Source of the DNA: Novipirellula galeiformis
Lineage (GTDB): Bacteria; Planctomycetota; Planctomycetia; Pirellulales; Pirellulaceae
Direction: 5' to 3'
Length of the DNA stretch: 64,000 nucleotides
Assembly: GCF_007860095.1 (NCBI RefSeq)
Contig: NZ_SJPT01000010.1
Location: 149,640-213,639 of the forward strand
A model generated the notes under the pieces. It worked only from the letters and a program-made list of their open reading frames with translations. It ran no database searches and was not told where the DNA came from. Numbering within the stretch: position 1 is the first letter of the stretch; the number at the start of each line of letters is the position of its first letter. Shown piece after piece: positions 1 to 10,070 of the stretch. Position numbers and translations under genes: made by a program.

Positions 1-131
1 ACATAGGCCATCAACGGCCCATCGCCTTCGGCAGCCAGTGCCTGAGGCAATCCAGCGATCAACGGAGTAGCCCCCGCTAAGACGGCGGAGGTTTTTAGAA
101 ACGAACGGCGGGAACGGTCCTGTGGAGTCAT
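1..131 (-). CDS. Tat-exported protein, 5' end only
   Basis: The gene runs off the left edge. The ATG at 131 opens a protein of which 43 residues are visible. It starts with a twin-arginine signal (SRRSFLKTSA at about residues 6-15), followed by a hydrophobic stretch and an Ala-rich cleavage region, so the product is exported folded. The first mature residues (GDGPLMAYV) recall the first strand of lactonase-type seven-bladed propellers common in planctomycetes, but this rests on a few residues only and the function is open. Confidence 0.6.
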   Translation of the reverse strand, partial: MTPQDRSRRSFLKTSAVLAGATPLIAGLPQALAAEGDGPLMAY

Positions 132-588
132 AGCTAATTTATCGATGGAGTAAAATTCATGAGGATTCAGAAGGGGGGGGCGTCGGTGAACCAATGCGAG
201 TGGGAGCTACAAAGACGCGAAGGCGTCGATGCCAATGTTTCTCGCCGTTTAAATATCCAGCATCCCGACGTCCAGCACACTATAGTCGAATTCGCCCGCT
301 TCGACGGGGCACTCACCGTGCGAGAGGGCCGGTTGGCCGACCGTTGGCTCAACCGGTTACTTTTGGTTTGCGTACGGACGACAACTCGGCTCACCCGCTC
401 ACTTCTCCACCGACACGATGCAGATTGCTATAATCCGGCGCCGCTCGATTGGGTAACGTTGACCAAGGAAACGCCGAACGAAGCGGTGCGTTTTGATTCG
501 CTTGCCATCTCTCGCGTCTCCGCCGCCGTTCGAAGCTCGCTCGCCCCATTTCACTCACACACACTCTCTCACCGCCCAGGCCTAATCG
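132..588. other. Intergenic, no gene seen
   Basis: This separates two divergent genes. It holds a run of eight G at 173-180. The open frames here have no recognisable product. It probably carries the promoters of both flanking genes, but I could not identify boxes. Confidence 0.4.
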
Positions 589-1341
589 ATGTCGCCATTT
601 GTTGCTGAGTTCATTGGAACGATGATGCTGATCCTGTTTGGCAACGGCGTGGTGGCCAATGTGGTGCTGGCGCGAACCAAAGGCAACGATTCGGGATGGA
701 TTGTGATCGCAGCGGGCTGGGGCATCGCAGTTTTCATTGGTGCATTTTGTGCGAATGACTTCAGCGGCGCCCACCTCAACCCGGCCGTCACCGTCGCCAT
801 GCTGGTGGCTGGCAAGCTGAGCACCGCCTCGGCGGTCCCCTATTTCACGGCTCAAATGCTTGGAGCAATCACCGGTGCCGTGCTCGTGTACCTGTATTAT
901 CGCGAACACTTCAAAGCGACCGATGATGGCGATCTGAAGCTGGCCTGTTTTTGCACTTCCCCCAACATCCGCAACTTGCCGCAAGCGTTCTTCTGTGAAG
1001 CGGTTGGCACCTTCGCCTTGATTCTGCCCATCTTTTTGATGATCACGCCGAGCTTGACCCAAGGTGATGCACCGCTCGATACCGATCCGGTATTGGGCCT
1101 CGGCACCCTCGGATTCTTACCGGTGGGGATGCTGGTCTTCGGGATCGGGTTGTCGCTAGGCGGGACAACGGGATACGCGATCAACCCGGCTCGCGACCTG
1201 GGGCCACGATTGGTCCACGCCCTGCTGCCGATCCCTGGCAAACGCTCGAGCGATTGGGGCTACGCCTGGGTGCCGGTTGTTGGACCGATAGTCGGCGGCG
1301 CCCTGGCTGCGTACGTCTACGAGATCATTGGGCAATGGTAG
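589..1341 (+). CDS. glpF: Aquaporin/glycerol facilitator family channel
   Basis: A 250-residue MIP-family channel for passive flux of glycerol, water or other small neutral solutes across the inner membrane. Both signature loops are present: NPAVTV near residue 64 and NPARDLGPR near residue 199. The Asp after the second NPAR is typical of the glycerol-facilitator branch, where it replaces the Ser or Thr seen in water-selective aquaporins. About six hydrophobic helices surround the loops, and the length is near that of GlpF. The ATG at 589 lies just before the first helix. No glycerol kinase lies nearby, so the substrate is inferred from the family only. Confidence 0.88.
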   Translation: MSPFVAEFIGTMMLILFGNGVVANVVLARTKGNDSGWIVIAAGWGIAVFIGAFCANDFSGAHLNPAVTVAMLVAGKLSTASAVPYFTAQMLGAITGAVLVYLYYREHFKATDDGDLKLACFCTSPNIRNLPQAFFCEAVGTFALILPIFLMITPSLTQGDAPLDTDPVLGLGTLGFLPVGMLVFGIGLSLGGTTGYAINPARDLGPRLVHALLPIPGKRSSDWGYAWVPVVGPIVGGALAAYVYEIIGQW

Positions 1342-1613
1342 GCTGAATAAACCAGTGGTAGGCGGGATGAATCCCTTCGACATCCGCCGGCAAGGCAAAC
1401 GTCGGCAGCGGACGAGGCAACGCGAATTACCGTCCCGCTGCGGAATCATTTCCTTACCCTCGCATTCTGAGTTACAATTTTTCGGTTCCCCATGCCGATC
1501 GTCATCACGCCACCCCCTCGCTGCAGGTATGATTGCGACTGCGCGGGATGCCTTCTGCGGATTCGCAGAAGCCGACCTTGCACGGCAATGATCTCACCGC
1601 GACTCTCACTTGA

Positions 1614-2969
1614 TTGGATTTTCCCTTGAAGCGATTCCCCCCTTCCCCTTGGATTGCAAGCTCCTACGTGGTTGCCTTCTCCGCCTTGGTGCTCGGTCTG
1701 GCCCCGTTCGGCGCGATGCCAAACGCACCGTCGACCACGCAAGCTGCGGAGCCCACGTTGGCGGCCGATCCTGTGAAGCTAACGTCAACGGATTGGCCCG
1801 GATGGCGAGGCCCCAATAGTGACGGCGTCGCGTCCTCCGAGCAAGATCCGCCAATCAAATGGAGTGATACCACTAACGTTCGCTGGCGAGTGCCGGTTCC
1901 TGGTCGCGGCCATGGTTCACCCACCGTGTTGGGGCAACGGGTGTACCTTCCCACCGCCGATGCAGCGAATGAAACTCAGAAGGTGTTGTGCTGGGACCGC
2001 GAGACGGGAAAACCGATTTGGGAGTCAGTGGTGCATCGCGGCGGTTTCGAGAACAAAAGTGGTCGCAAAGCCAACGAGAAAGCAACCCTAGCCTCCTCGA
2101 CCATCGCCACCGATGGAAAGCAGTTGTTTATCAATTTCATCAATGACAGCGCCATGTTCACTTCCGCGATCAGCTTGGAGGGCGAGGTTCTGTGGCAGAC
2201 GCGAATCAGTGACTATTTGATCCACCAAGGTTACGGTTCGTCACCGACGATCTATCAAGGCTTGGTGATCGTGACGTCTGACAACAAAGGAGGCGGTGCG
2301 ATCGCGGCATTGGATCGCAACAGTGGCAAAATTGTTTGGAAACGCGATCGTCCCGAGTTACCCAACTATGCCTCTCCGATCGTGTTGAAGATCGACGGAC
2401 GCGACCAATTGATCGTCACCGGGTGTGAGTTGGTGACCAGTCTGAATCCATTGACCGGGGAAACGTTGTGGGAAATTGAGGGAGCGACCACGGAATGTGT
2501 GACCACCACCGTGACCGACGGCAAGCATGTTTACAGCAGTGGTGGATACCCACGCAGCCACATCGCCGCGATCGCCGCGGATGGCTCCGGAGAGATCGTT
2601 TGGGACCTGAACCTACGACTCTATGTCCCCTCGCTGCTGCATCGAGATGGCTACCTCTATTTCACGCTCGACGCAGGCGTTGCGATGTGCTTGGACAGCA
2701 ACACCGGTGAAACGGTCTGGAAAGAGCGACTGGGGGGAACCTTCAGCAGTTCGCCGGTTCTCGTTCAAGATCGCATCTACGCAACCAACGAAGAAGGCGT
2801 CACGTTTGTGTTCCGAGCGACCCCGGATGGCTTTGAAAAATTGGCTGAGAACGAGCTCGGCGAAAGTGTCTTCGCGTCACCGGCGATCACCGGTGGCCAG
2901 ATCTACCTTCGCGTGGGCCAATACGAGGGTGATACACGTCAAGAATTCCTGTACTGCATTGGAAAATGA
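1614..2969 (+). CDS. PQQ-like beta-propeller protein, exported
   Basis: A 451-residue protein with an N-terminal hydrophobic export segment (about residues 14-35) and repeated PQQ-type blades. Examples are WRGPNSDGVASS near the mature N-terminus and the blade motifs GKPIWESVV, GEVLWQTR, GKIVWKRD, GETLWEIEG and GETVWKERL. Each follows the pattern of a W-docking propeller as in BamB and quinoprotein dehydrogenases. No dehydrogenase active-site residues were recognised, so it is best called a propeller of unknown role, probably periplasmic. The start is a TTG at 1614 or another TTG at 1626; no ATG lies before the signal segment. It stands alone, downstream of glpF. Confidence 0.8.
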   Translation: MDFPLKRFPPSPWIASSYVVAFSALVLGLAPFGAMPNAPSTTQAAEPTLAADPVKLTSTDWPGWRGPNSDGVASSEQDPPIKWSDTTNVRWRVPVPGRGHGSPTVLGQRVYLPTADAANETQKVLCWDRETGKPIWESVVHRGGFENKSGRKANEKATLASSTIATDGKQLFINFINDSAMFTSAISLEGEVLWQTRISDYLIHQGYGSSPTIYQGLVIVTSDNKGGGAIAALDRNSGKIVWKRDRPELPNYASPIVLKIDGRDQLIVTGCELVTSLNPLTGETLWEIEGATTECVTTTVTDGKHVYSSGGYPRSHIAAIAADGSGEIVWDLNLRLYVPSLLHRDGYLYFTLDAGVAMCLDSNTGETVWKERLGGTFSSSPVLVQDRIYATNEEGVTFVFRATPDGFEKLAENELGESVFASPAITGGQIYLRVGQYEGDTRQEFLYCIGK

Positions 2970-3052
2970 TTCGGATCTCCCGCGAGCCTAAGCTGCGTCA
3001 AGCCCCAGCTCCGCTGAGATAGCCAGCTCATTTTGAAACGACACCAGGAGCG

Positions 3053-3631
3053 ATGGTGGAGACGATTGAACTCGCCGACGGAGGACGACTGCTTTACGAA
3101 GAAGTCTTTCTAGAGCCAGAGCTGGCGGATCGCTATTTTGTCGAACTGCGGGATCATTGCCTCTGGGAACAGAAACCGGCGTTGTTTGGTCACATGCAAC
3201 CTCGCTTGACCGCGTCCTACGGCGACGCAGGAATCACGTATCGCTATTCCGGCACCGTGAATGTCGCGTTGCCGTGGACCGCGACGATGTTGGAGATCAA
3301 ACACCGAATCGAAGCGGTTTGCGGCCAATACAACTACTGTCTGATGAACCGCTACCGATCGGGGTCGGACAGCATGGGATTGCACGCCGATGATGAACCG
3401 GAGATGGGCAACGTGATCGGATCACTCTCGTTAGGGGCGACCCGCACGTTTCGAATTCGCCATAATTTTAGCAAGGAAACGAGGAAGTTTCCCGCCGGGC
3501 ACGGAACCTTGATCATCATGGCCGGAACGATGCAGCAATTCTGGAAACACGATATTCCAAAGACGACGCAAGCGGTGGGCGAGAGAATCAATCTGACGTT
3601 CCGTGAGATCAAGAAAACTGAGATCAAGTAG
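3053..3631 (+). CDS. alkB: AlkB-type 2OG-Fe(II) DNA dealkylase
   Basis: A 192-residue 2-oxoglutarate/iron dioxygenase of the AlkB family, which oxidatively removes methyl groups such as 1-methyladenine and 3-methylcytosine from DNA or RNA. The iron ligands are visible as H111 and D113 (LHADDEPEM) and H166 (HDIPKT). The 2-oxoglutarate-binding arginine lies in GERINLTFRE. The substrate-loop motif NRYRSGSDSMGLHADDE is the form found in the human ALKBH2/3 and short bacterial branch. The length is typical. The ATG at 3053 is the first in frame. It is a single gene between a propeller protein and pepN. Confidence 0.9.
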   Translation: MVETIELADGGRLLYEEVFLEPELADRYFVELRDHCLWEQKPALFGHMQPRLTASYGDAGITYRYSGTVNVALPWTATMLEIKHRIEAVCGQYNYCLMNRYRSGSDSMGLHADDEPEMGNVIGSLSLGATRTFRIRHNFSKETRKFPAGHGTLIIMAGTMQQFWKHDIPKTTQAVGERINLTFREIKKTEIK

Positions 3632-3867
3632 ACTTAGCTTTCGCCGAGACTGGATTTCCCGTGGTGGCGTGTATCCAGTGGCGTATATCCAATTGGGTTT
3701 GCCTGACGCGGAGTCGCCGGATCGCCCCCCTTTGCCGTTTCACCAGCCCCGGAATCGTGCGGTAATAAAATTTTTACGGGGCTGAATTTTTAACGGGGCT
3801 GGCCTGCGCCCCGTGCCGTCAGGTCAAATAGAGCGCTCGCAACCCTTCCATTGCCGGAGCCATTCTT

Positions 3868-6495
3868 TTGACCGCTACCCAATCTGTTCAAGCCGTCTAT
3901 CGCAGCGATTACCAACCCCCGACTTATTGGATCGACAACGTCGAACTTGAATTCGATCTCGATCCTCGCGAGACGCTCGTGACGGCGCGGATCGCGGTTC
4001 GTCGCAATGCGGACCAAGCTTCCCACACGCTCGAATTGGCCGGACAACATTTGCAGCTGCAATCCGTGTCGGTCGATGGCACACCGCTCAGCGCCAACGA
4101 ATACTCCATCAGCAACGAATCTTTGACGCTAACGGAGCTCCCCGAAACGTGCGTGATCGAGACCCAAGTGCTCGTCTCGCCGGTCTCCAACAAAACGCTC
4201 TCGGGGCTCTACCAAACCTCGGGAAATTACTGCACCCAATGCGAAGCGGTCGGCTTTCGCCGGATCACCTATTTTCTTGATCGCCCCGATGTAATGGCGA
4301 CGTATCGGGTGACCCTTCGTGCTGACAAGAAAACGTGTCCGGTGATGCTGTCCAACGGAAATCGCATTGCCCAACGAGATTTGGGCGACGATCGACACGA
4401 AGTCGTCTGGGAAGATCCCTTCCCCAAACCCAGTTACTTGTTTGCGTTGGTCGCAGGCAATTTGAAATGCCATCGCGGAACCTTCACCACCGCCAGCGGT
4501 CGCGAAGTGGCGCTGGAAATCTGGGTCGAACCGCAAAACATCGACAAGTGTGAACACGCCTTGGTATCGCTACAGAAATCGATGAAGTGGGACGAGGACG
4601 TCTTTGGGCTCGAATACGACCTGGACATCTATATGATCGTAGCGGTCAACGATTTCAACATGGGAGCGATGGAAAACAAAGGCCTCAACGTCTTCAATTC
4701 CAAGTACGTGCTCGCCTTGCCCGAGACGGCGACCGACGAAGACTACATGTTGATCGAAGCGGTCATCGCCCACGAATACTTTCACAATTGGACCGGCAAC
4801 CGCGTCACCTGTCGCGATTGGTTTCAATTGACGTTGAAAGAAGGGTTAACGGTCTTCCGTGACCAACAATTCACCGCCGATCAAACCTCCGCGGCGGTCA
4901 AGCGAATCGATGATGTGTCGGGATTGCGGGCGGGCCAGTTCGTGGAAGACAGCGGACCGATGGCACACCCGATCCGGCCCGAATCTTATATCTCGATGGA
5001 CAACTTCTACACCGCAACGGTCTATCGCAAAGGGGCCGAGATCGTGCGAATGTATCACACGATGTTGGGCCCCGAAGGATTCCGACGCGGACTGGATCTG
5101 TATTTCCAACGGCATGACAACAGCGCCGTCACCTGCGACGACTTTCGGGCTGCGATGGCGGATGCCAACGACATGAATTTCGATCGGTTTGATCGCTGGT
5201 ATTCGCAAGCGGGAACGCCGGAGTTGTTCGTCAGCGAACACTGGGACGCCGACAAGAGTGAATTCTCGCTCACGTTGCAACAAGCCTATCCGTCGCTTTC
5301 CGGCGGCAATCCCGGCACCACCCACCGAAAACCGGTGCCGTTGCCCGTCCGTGTTGGCTTGCTCGACGCCAACAGCGGCGATGAGTTGAACGAGCATTCA
5401 CGTGTGCTGCAATTGGAAACCGAGTCCGAGACGTTCACATTTAGCGGTCTGAACGCAAAGCCGATCGCGTCAGTGTTACGAGGTTTTTCGGCGCCGGTTC
5501 GGCTGCGAATGGATCGTAGCGATGCTGAACTTGCCTTTCTGATGGCACACGATACCGATGCCCTGAATCGTTGGGATGCCGGCCAAACGCTGGCCGCAAA
5601 ATTGTTGCTACAGTCAGCCAAAGACGTGTCTGATGGCGTCGAACTGAAATTATCCGAACATTTCCGCAGCGCGTTTGCTCGCGTGCTGCAGGATGATGCT
5701 GTGGACGAAGCCTTCAAAGCGCTTGCCTTGACCCTGCCGCGTGAGAGCGTGTTGGGGCAAGAGATGGATGTGATCGATCCCGATGCACTACACACCGCAC
5801 GTGAATTCTTTCGCAGCCGTCTTGGCGAAGTTTTCTACACCGAATTCATGGCGATGTATCACGCGTTGGCTGCCGATGGGGCGTATCAAAACGATCAAAC
5901 TTCGATCAATCGTCGCCGCTTGAAAAACGTCGTGTTGGGATACCTTGCAACCCAGCACTCCGACGAGGTCATCGCGTTGATCCGCAACCAATTCGAGCGG
6001 GCGGATAACATGACGGACAAACAAGCTGCATTGTCATTGTTGGCCGATTTGGACACGCCCGATCGAGAGCAAGCGCTTGCTGCGTTTTATGATCAATATC
6101 ACCACGATCCCTTGGTCATCGACAAATGGTTTGCCGTTCAAGCAGGTTCGCAACGTGCCGATGGGATTGAGCAAGTCCGACAATTGACGGAGCACCAAGA
6201 TTTTTGCATGGAGAATCCCAATCGCGTGCGATCGTTATTGGGAGCGTTTACGCAAAACCAAGTCCGTTTTCATCAAGCCGACGGGGCGGGGTATCAATTG
6301 CTCGCGGATTATGTGCTGCAAATCGAAGCTGCCAATCCTCAGCTTGCCGCGAGATTGGTGGCGGCGTTTAATAGTTACCGGCGATTTGATGCTTCGCGGC
6401 AAGCGATCATCCGAGGCGAACTGAAACGGATTGCTGACCATCCTGGCTTGTGCAAAGACGTTCACGAGATCGTACAACGAGCCCTGTCTTTCTAA
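3868..6495 (+). CDS. pepN: Aminopeptidase N (M1 family)
   Basis: An 875-residue zinc metallopeptidase that removes N-terminal residues from peptides in the cytoplasm. The exopeptidase motif GAMEN is at residues 266-270. The zinc motif HEYFHNWTGNRVTCRDW starts at H302, with the third ligand Glu in LKEGLTVFRDQ. The length and the order of M1 catalytic, Ig-like and C-terminal helical domains match E. coli PepN. The start is a TTG at 3868; no closer in-frame ATG exists before the conserved N-terminal strand SDYQPPTYWIDN. There is no signal peptide. It stands alone. Confidence 0.95.
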   Translation: MTATQSVQAVYRSDYQPPTYWIDNVELEFDLDPRETLVTARIAVRRNADQASHTLELAGQHLQLQSVSVDGTPLSANEYSISNESLTLTELPETCVIETQVLVSPVSNKTLSGLYQTSGNYCTQCEAVGFRRITYFLDRPDVMATYRVTLRADKKTCPVMLSNGNRIAQRDLGDDRHEVVWEDPFPKPSYLFALVAGNLKCHRGTFTTASGREVALEIWVEPQNIDKCEHALVSLQKSMKWDEDVFGLEYDLDIYMIVAVNDFNMGAMENKGLNVFNSKYVLALPETATDEDYMLIEAVIAHEYFHNWTGNRVTCRDWFQLTLKEGLTVFRDQQFTADQTSAAVKRIDDVSGLRAGQFVEDSGPMAHPIRPESYISMDNFYTATVYRKGAEIVRMYHTMLGPEGFRRGLDLYFQRHDNSAVTCDDFRAAMADANDMNFDRFDRWYSQAGTPELFVSEHWDADKSEFSLTLQQAYPSLSGGNPGTTHRKPVPLPVRVGLLDANSGDELNEHSRVLQLETESETFTFSGLNAKPIASVLRGFSAPVRLRMDRSDAELAFLMAHDTDALNRWDAGQTLAAKLLLQSAKDVSDGVELKLSEHFRSAFARVLQDDAVDEAFKALALTLPRESVLGQEMDVIDPDALHTAREFFRSRLGEVFYTEFMAMYHALAADGAYQNDQTSINRRRLKNVVLGYLATQHSDEVIALIRNQFERADNMTDKQAALSLLADLDTPDREQALAAFYDQYHHDPLVIDKWFAVQAGSQRADGIEQVRQLTEHQDFCMENPNRVRSLLGAFTQNQVRFHQADGAGYQLLADYVLQIEAANPQLAARLVAAFNSYRRFDASRQAIIRGELKRIADHPGLCKDVHEIVQRALSF

Positions 6496-6623
6496 AATTC
6501 TATCCAGAAGTGCATTCCCCTCCGCTCGGATGCTTGAGCCGACGATCCCACGGGATCGTCAGTGGCATCAATGGAGAATGACGTTTTAGATCGAGTGACT
6601 TGCTGGATCCAATGGAGAATACG

Positions 6624-7430
6624 ATGACGGAATTCATCTGCGTGACCTGTGGGACGCAATTCGCCGCGACCGACCAGCCTCCCGATTCATGCACGATCTG
6701 TGAGGACGAGCGACAATACGTCGGCCTCGCTGGGCAGCGCTGGACCACGCTGAGCGGATTGCAACAATCGCACCGCAACACCGTCAAGTTGGCAGAGCCC
6801 GGCTTAGTTGGCATCGGCATCGAGCCTGCGTTCGCGATCGGCCAACGCGCCTTGTTGGTCACCCATCCCAGCGGAAACGTGCTCTGGGATTGTATCCCGT
6901 TGATCGACGATGGCTTGGTGCAAATGATTCACGGGATCGGCGGCATCTCCGCGATCGCGATTAGCCATCCACACTACTACAGCAGCATGGTGCAGTGGAG
7001 CCGAGCGTTCCAGTGTCCGATCTATCTGCACGCGGCGGATCGCCAATGGGTGATGCGCCCCGACCCGGCCATCGAGTTCTGGGAGGGCGAGACAAAAACG
7101 ATTGGGGAGGGTTTGACGCTGGTGCGCTGTGGCGGTCACTTCGCTGGCGGCACCGTACTTCACTGGGCGAACGGGGCCGATGGCAACGGAGTGATGCTCA
7201 GTGGTGATATTTTGCAAGTCGTCCCCGATCGCCGTTGGGTCAGCTTCATGCATTCGTATCCGAACCTGATCCCATTGTCGGCAGCAAAGGTCCGGCGCAT
7301 CGCCGAATCAGTCGCCCCTTACGATTTTGCCCGTATCTACGGTGCATGGTGGGACAAGGTGGTTCCGTCGGACGCGAAGGCGGCGGTCGATCGATCCGCT
7401 CGGCGTTACATTGACGCGTTTCAAGATTGA
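6624..7430 (+). CDS. MBL-fold protein with N-terminal zinc ribbon
   Basis: The protein begins with a short zinc-ribbon-like segment (CVTCGTQF ... CTICEDE, two CxxC pairs within the first 30 residues), followed by a metallo-beta-lactamase fold. The usual HxHxDH metal motif is replaced by SHPHYYSSM: the first two His are kept and the Asp-His are lost. The later HFAGGTVLHW and SGDILQVV strands keep a His and an Asp in the expected places. It may therefore bind one metal ion or none. I chose the ATG at 6624 (MTEFICV); ATG 6612 and TTG 6600 are also in frame. The substrate is unknown. Confidence 0.7.
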   Translation: MTEFICVTCGTQFAATDQPPDSCTICEDERQYVGLAGQRWTTLSGLQQSHRNTVKLAEPGLVGIGIEPAFAIGQRALLVTHPSGNVLWDCIPLIDDGLVQMIHGIGGISAIAISHPHYYSSMVQWSRAFQCPIYLHAADRQWVMRPDPAIEFWEGETKTIGEGLTLVRCGGHFAGGTVLHWANGADGNGVMLSGDILQVVPDRRWVSFMHSYPNLIPLSAAKVRRIAESVAPYDFARIYGAWWDKVVPSDAKAAVDRSARRYIDAFQD

Positions 7431-7665
7431 TCGTGCGTCACCGGGACTCACCGATCGCTTGCCTGGGGATCCGTGCACTTGAGAGGCATCACGTCATCGC
7501 GGGAATCGAGATGACATTTGGCCAGTCGAATTCGATCGCAAAAACAGCGCTGCGAGGCCTGCTAAATAGGTGTTTCTGCGACGCCCGCCACGGTATCATT
7601 GCAGCCATTCTTCGCTGCTGTTGTGTTTACAGCGATCCCCCGCAAATATATTCACGGCCCTTTCA

Positions 7666-9822
7666 ATGACTCCGATCGACTATTTTGTACTCGCTGGCTA
7701 TTTCGCCGTCATGATCGCGATCGGTATCTGGGCGATGCGTCGGGTCAGCGACCAAGAAGACTACTTCATGGGCGGCCGTGGTTTTGGCAAAGTGATGCAA
7801 ACCTTTGCGGCCTTTGGTGCGGGCACTGGTGCCCACGAACCGGTCCAAGTTGGCAGCACGGCTTGGACCAGCGGATTGAGTGGAGCTTGGTCCGCATTGA
7901 TGTGGTTATTCGTCACTCCGATCTATTGGATCACCGCAGTCTGGTATCGCCGCATGCGTCATTTGACGCTGGGGGATTGGTTCGTCGAACGGTATGAATC
8001 ACGCAACATGGGAGCGGCCTACACATTATTCGCGATCGTCTTCTATATGGTTTATCTGTCGACGATGTTTTCCGCCCTGGCGGCGTTTGCGGTGCCTTTG
8101 ATGGGCGTAGAAACCGGACTCTTTGGATACGATTTAAAGTACACGCTGATTCCTGCGATTGCGATGGTCGTGATTTTGTATGGCGTTCTGGGTGGCTTGA
8201 CTGCGGCGTACTGGACTGACTTGGTTCAGGGGCTGTTCATTATTTTGCTCTCGGTCCTGCTGATTCCGTATGGTCTGTGGGCGTTGGCGAAACAATACGG
8301 CGGCGAGAACGAACAAGGATTGATGGACGGGTTTCGCATCATGCACGAACGCGTTTCCATCGACTATTTCAACTTATTCTCCGGTCCCAGCAGTGGTGAG
8401 TTTCCGATTCACTACATCATTTCACTATCGTTGTTGGCGATGGTCGGCATCGTGGTGCAACCCCACTTCATTGCTACCGGAGGCGGTTCAGCAAAAACCG
8501 AAGACGAAGCTCGGATTGGATTGGTCGTCGGTAACTTTTTGAAGCGACTTTGCACTGCCGGTTGGGCGTTAACCGCGTTGATCGCGTTAGCACTGTTGGC
8601 GGGCAATCCCGAGATTGCCACGAACCCCGATCGCGTCTGGGGCGTCGCGGCTCGAGAGATCCTGGGACCGTTGAATCTAGGACTCGTTGGGCTCATGCTG
8701 GCTTGCTTGTTAGCGGCGATGATGAGCTCGGCCGACACCTACATGATCGTCACCTCGGGATTGGTCGTCCGCAACGTCTACGCTGCTTATGTGGATTCCG
8801 AGGCCAGCGAAAAGAAATACGTATTAGTCGGACGGATGACCGGTTTGGTGATCATCATTGGCGCCGCCGTATTCGCATTGATGTATGCCGATGTATTTGG
8901 TCAGTTCAAAATGGCGATGGAATTGCCGATTTTGTTTGCCGCACCGTTTTGGCTTGGCATGTATTGGCGGCGCGTCAATCGGACGGCGGTATGGGGTACG
9001 ATCGCGTTCTCGTTGCTGCTCTTCTTCATCTTGCCCGTTGCGATTCCGATGATCAATCCCGGCCTCCGCACGAATCCCTCGCTGGCCACGACCACCCACG
9101 TGGTGACGAAAACATTCGAGCGCACGGCGACCGAGTCCGACGTGGCTCGCCACGAAGCATGGACCGCCGCCAATGCGGCGTTGGCAGCGAACGGCGGATC
9201 CGCAAAGGCGACAATCGGACCGCCACCCCCGGCCGCAACGCTCGGTCAACCGATTGCGATTACGATCAAAAGCGGCGGAGCCTCAATCTTCTGGAGAGGT
9301 GATGTGCAAGCGGTGGGTACGCCGCAATTAGAGTTGGTCGATGAACGCCAAGAAGGCGACATGTTGGTCCGTGTGGAGCGAAAAACCGGGCCGCAAATCG
9401 GTCAAGGTTCGTTCAACTTGGACTTCCTGCTTTACTCCGCCGTTGGCATCGATTTGTCGGGAGCCTCTCGGGCGACGTTAGAAACGTTGCGGTTGCCGAC
9501 ACGCTTGTTAACCCCGTTCCTCGTTCTGATCCTACTCAGCTTGCTGACACCGCGAGGCAGCACCGAGGTCTTGAATCGATACTTTGCCAAAATGAACACC
9601 CCGGTCGTAGCCGACCCCGAGGCTGATCAAGCATTGCTCGAGCAGGCTTACGCTTCTCCGGCGACCACCGCAACGCGTAAATTGTTCCCAGCGTCGGATT
9701 GGGAATTTGTCAAACCGACGAGCAAGGACGTGGCCGGTTTTGTCGCCTCGTGTATCTTCTGTGTTCTGTTCGTCGGAATGCTAATGTGGGTCGCAACGAT
9801 CGGCAGCGTGTCTGGGAATTGA
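7666..9822 (+). CDS. Sodium:solute symporter with large soluble insert
   Basis: A 718-residue SSS-family (SLC5-like) transporter that couples Na+ entry to solute uptake. The start region MTPIDYFVLAGYFAVMIAIG, the DYFMGGRG motif and the AAMMSSADTYM segment of the core Na+ site are typical. After the twelfth or so helix (about residue 465) a polar stretch of about 130 residues, rich in Ala, Thr and Pro with a PPPP run, interrupts the membrane part. Two more helices follow. The insert is not seen in ordinary SSS proteins. The frame is open from a TTG at 7570, but ATG 7666 begins the first helix. The substrate is not apparent from context. Confidence 0.85.
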   Translation: MTPIDYFVLAGYFAVMIAIGIWAMRRVSDQEDYFMGGRGFGKVMQTFAAFGAGTGAHEPVQVGSTAWTSGLSGAWSALMWLFVTPIYWITAVWYRRMRHLTLGDWFVERYESRNMGAAYTLFAIVFYMVYLSTMFSALAAFAVPLMGVETGLFGYDLKYTLIPAIAMVVILYGVLGGLTAAYWTDLVQGLFIILLSVLLIPYGLWALAKQYGGENEQGLMDGFRIMHERVSIDYFNLFSGPSSGEFPIHYIISLSLLAMVGIVVQPHFIATGGGSAKTEDEARIGLVVGNFLKRLCTAGWALTALIALALLAGNPEIATNPDRVWGVAAREILGPLNLGLVGLMLACLLAAMMSSADTYMIVTSGLVVRNVYAAYVDSEASEKKYVLVGRMTGLVIIIGAAVFALMYADVFGQFKMAMELPILFAAPFWLGMYWRRVNRTAVWGTIAFSLLLFFILPVAIPMINPGLRTNPSLATTTHVVTKTFERTATESDVARHEAWTAANAALAANGGSAKATIGPPPPAATLGQPIAITIKSGGASIFWRGDVQAVGTPQLELVDERQEGDMLVRVERKTGPQIGQGSFNLDFLLYSAVGIDLSGASRATLETLRLPTRLLTPFLVLILLSLLTPRGSTEVLNRYFAKMNTPVVADPEADQALLEQAYASPATTATRKLFPASDWEFVKPTSKDVAGFVASCIFCVLFVGMLMWVATIGSVSGN

Positions 9823-9944
9823 TGCAATGGCCGTTTGAATTGGTTTGGGCACTCGCGGTGCATGGATTTTCCAGCACCGCGTCTGGGCATTGTTGAGTTC
9901 GTGACCGGTCTCCGCCCAAGCAGTCGGATTTCACCAAGCAAATC

Positions 9945-10034
9945 ACAACCCGACGCGTCAGCGAGGGACCGAGTCAAGATTGAGATCCCCTCGCTGACGC
10001 TTCGGGTTGTCAATAAAGCACAACTTCAAAACGC
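9945..10034. repeat. Dispersed palindromic repeat, copy 1
   Basis: Arms 9945-9968 and 9986-10010 are near-perfect inverted copies (core GCGTCAGCGAGGG / CCCTCGCTGACGC, outer CAACCCG / CGGGTTG). A tail ending AACTTCAAAACG follows. The same structure recurs at 14822, 22697 and 26685. It lies between convergent genes. Confidence 0.85.
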
Positions 10035-10070
10035 ACGCGAAGGGCTATTCACCTCAACGGCGAAGGTGGC

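Noticed and set aside
391..1062. 223-codon minus-strand frame overlapping glpF
   Set aside because: It is the shadow of the aquaporin gene; the product is Arg/His-rich without motifs.
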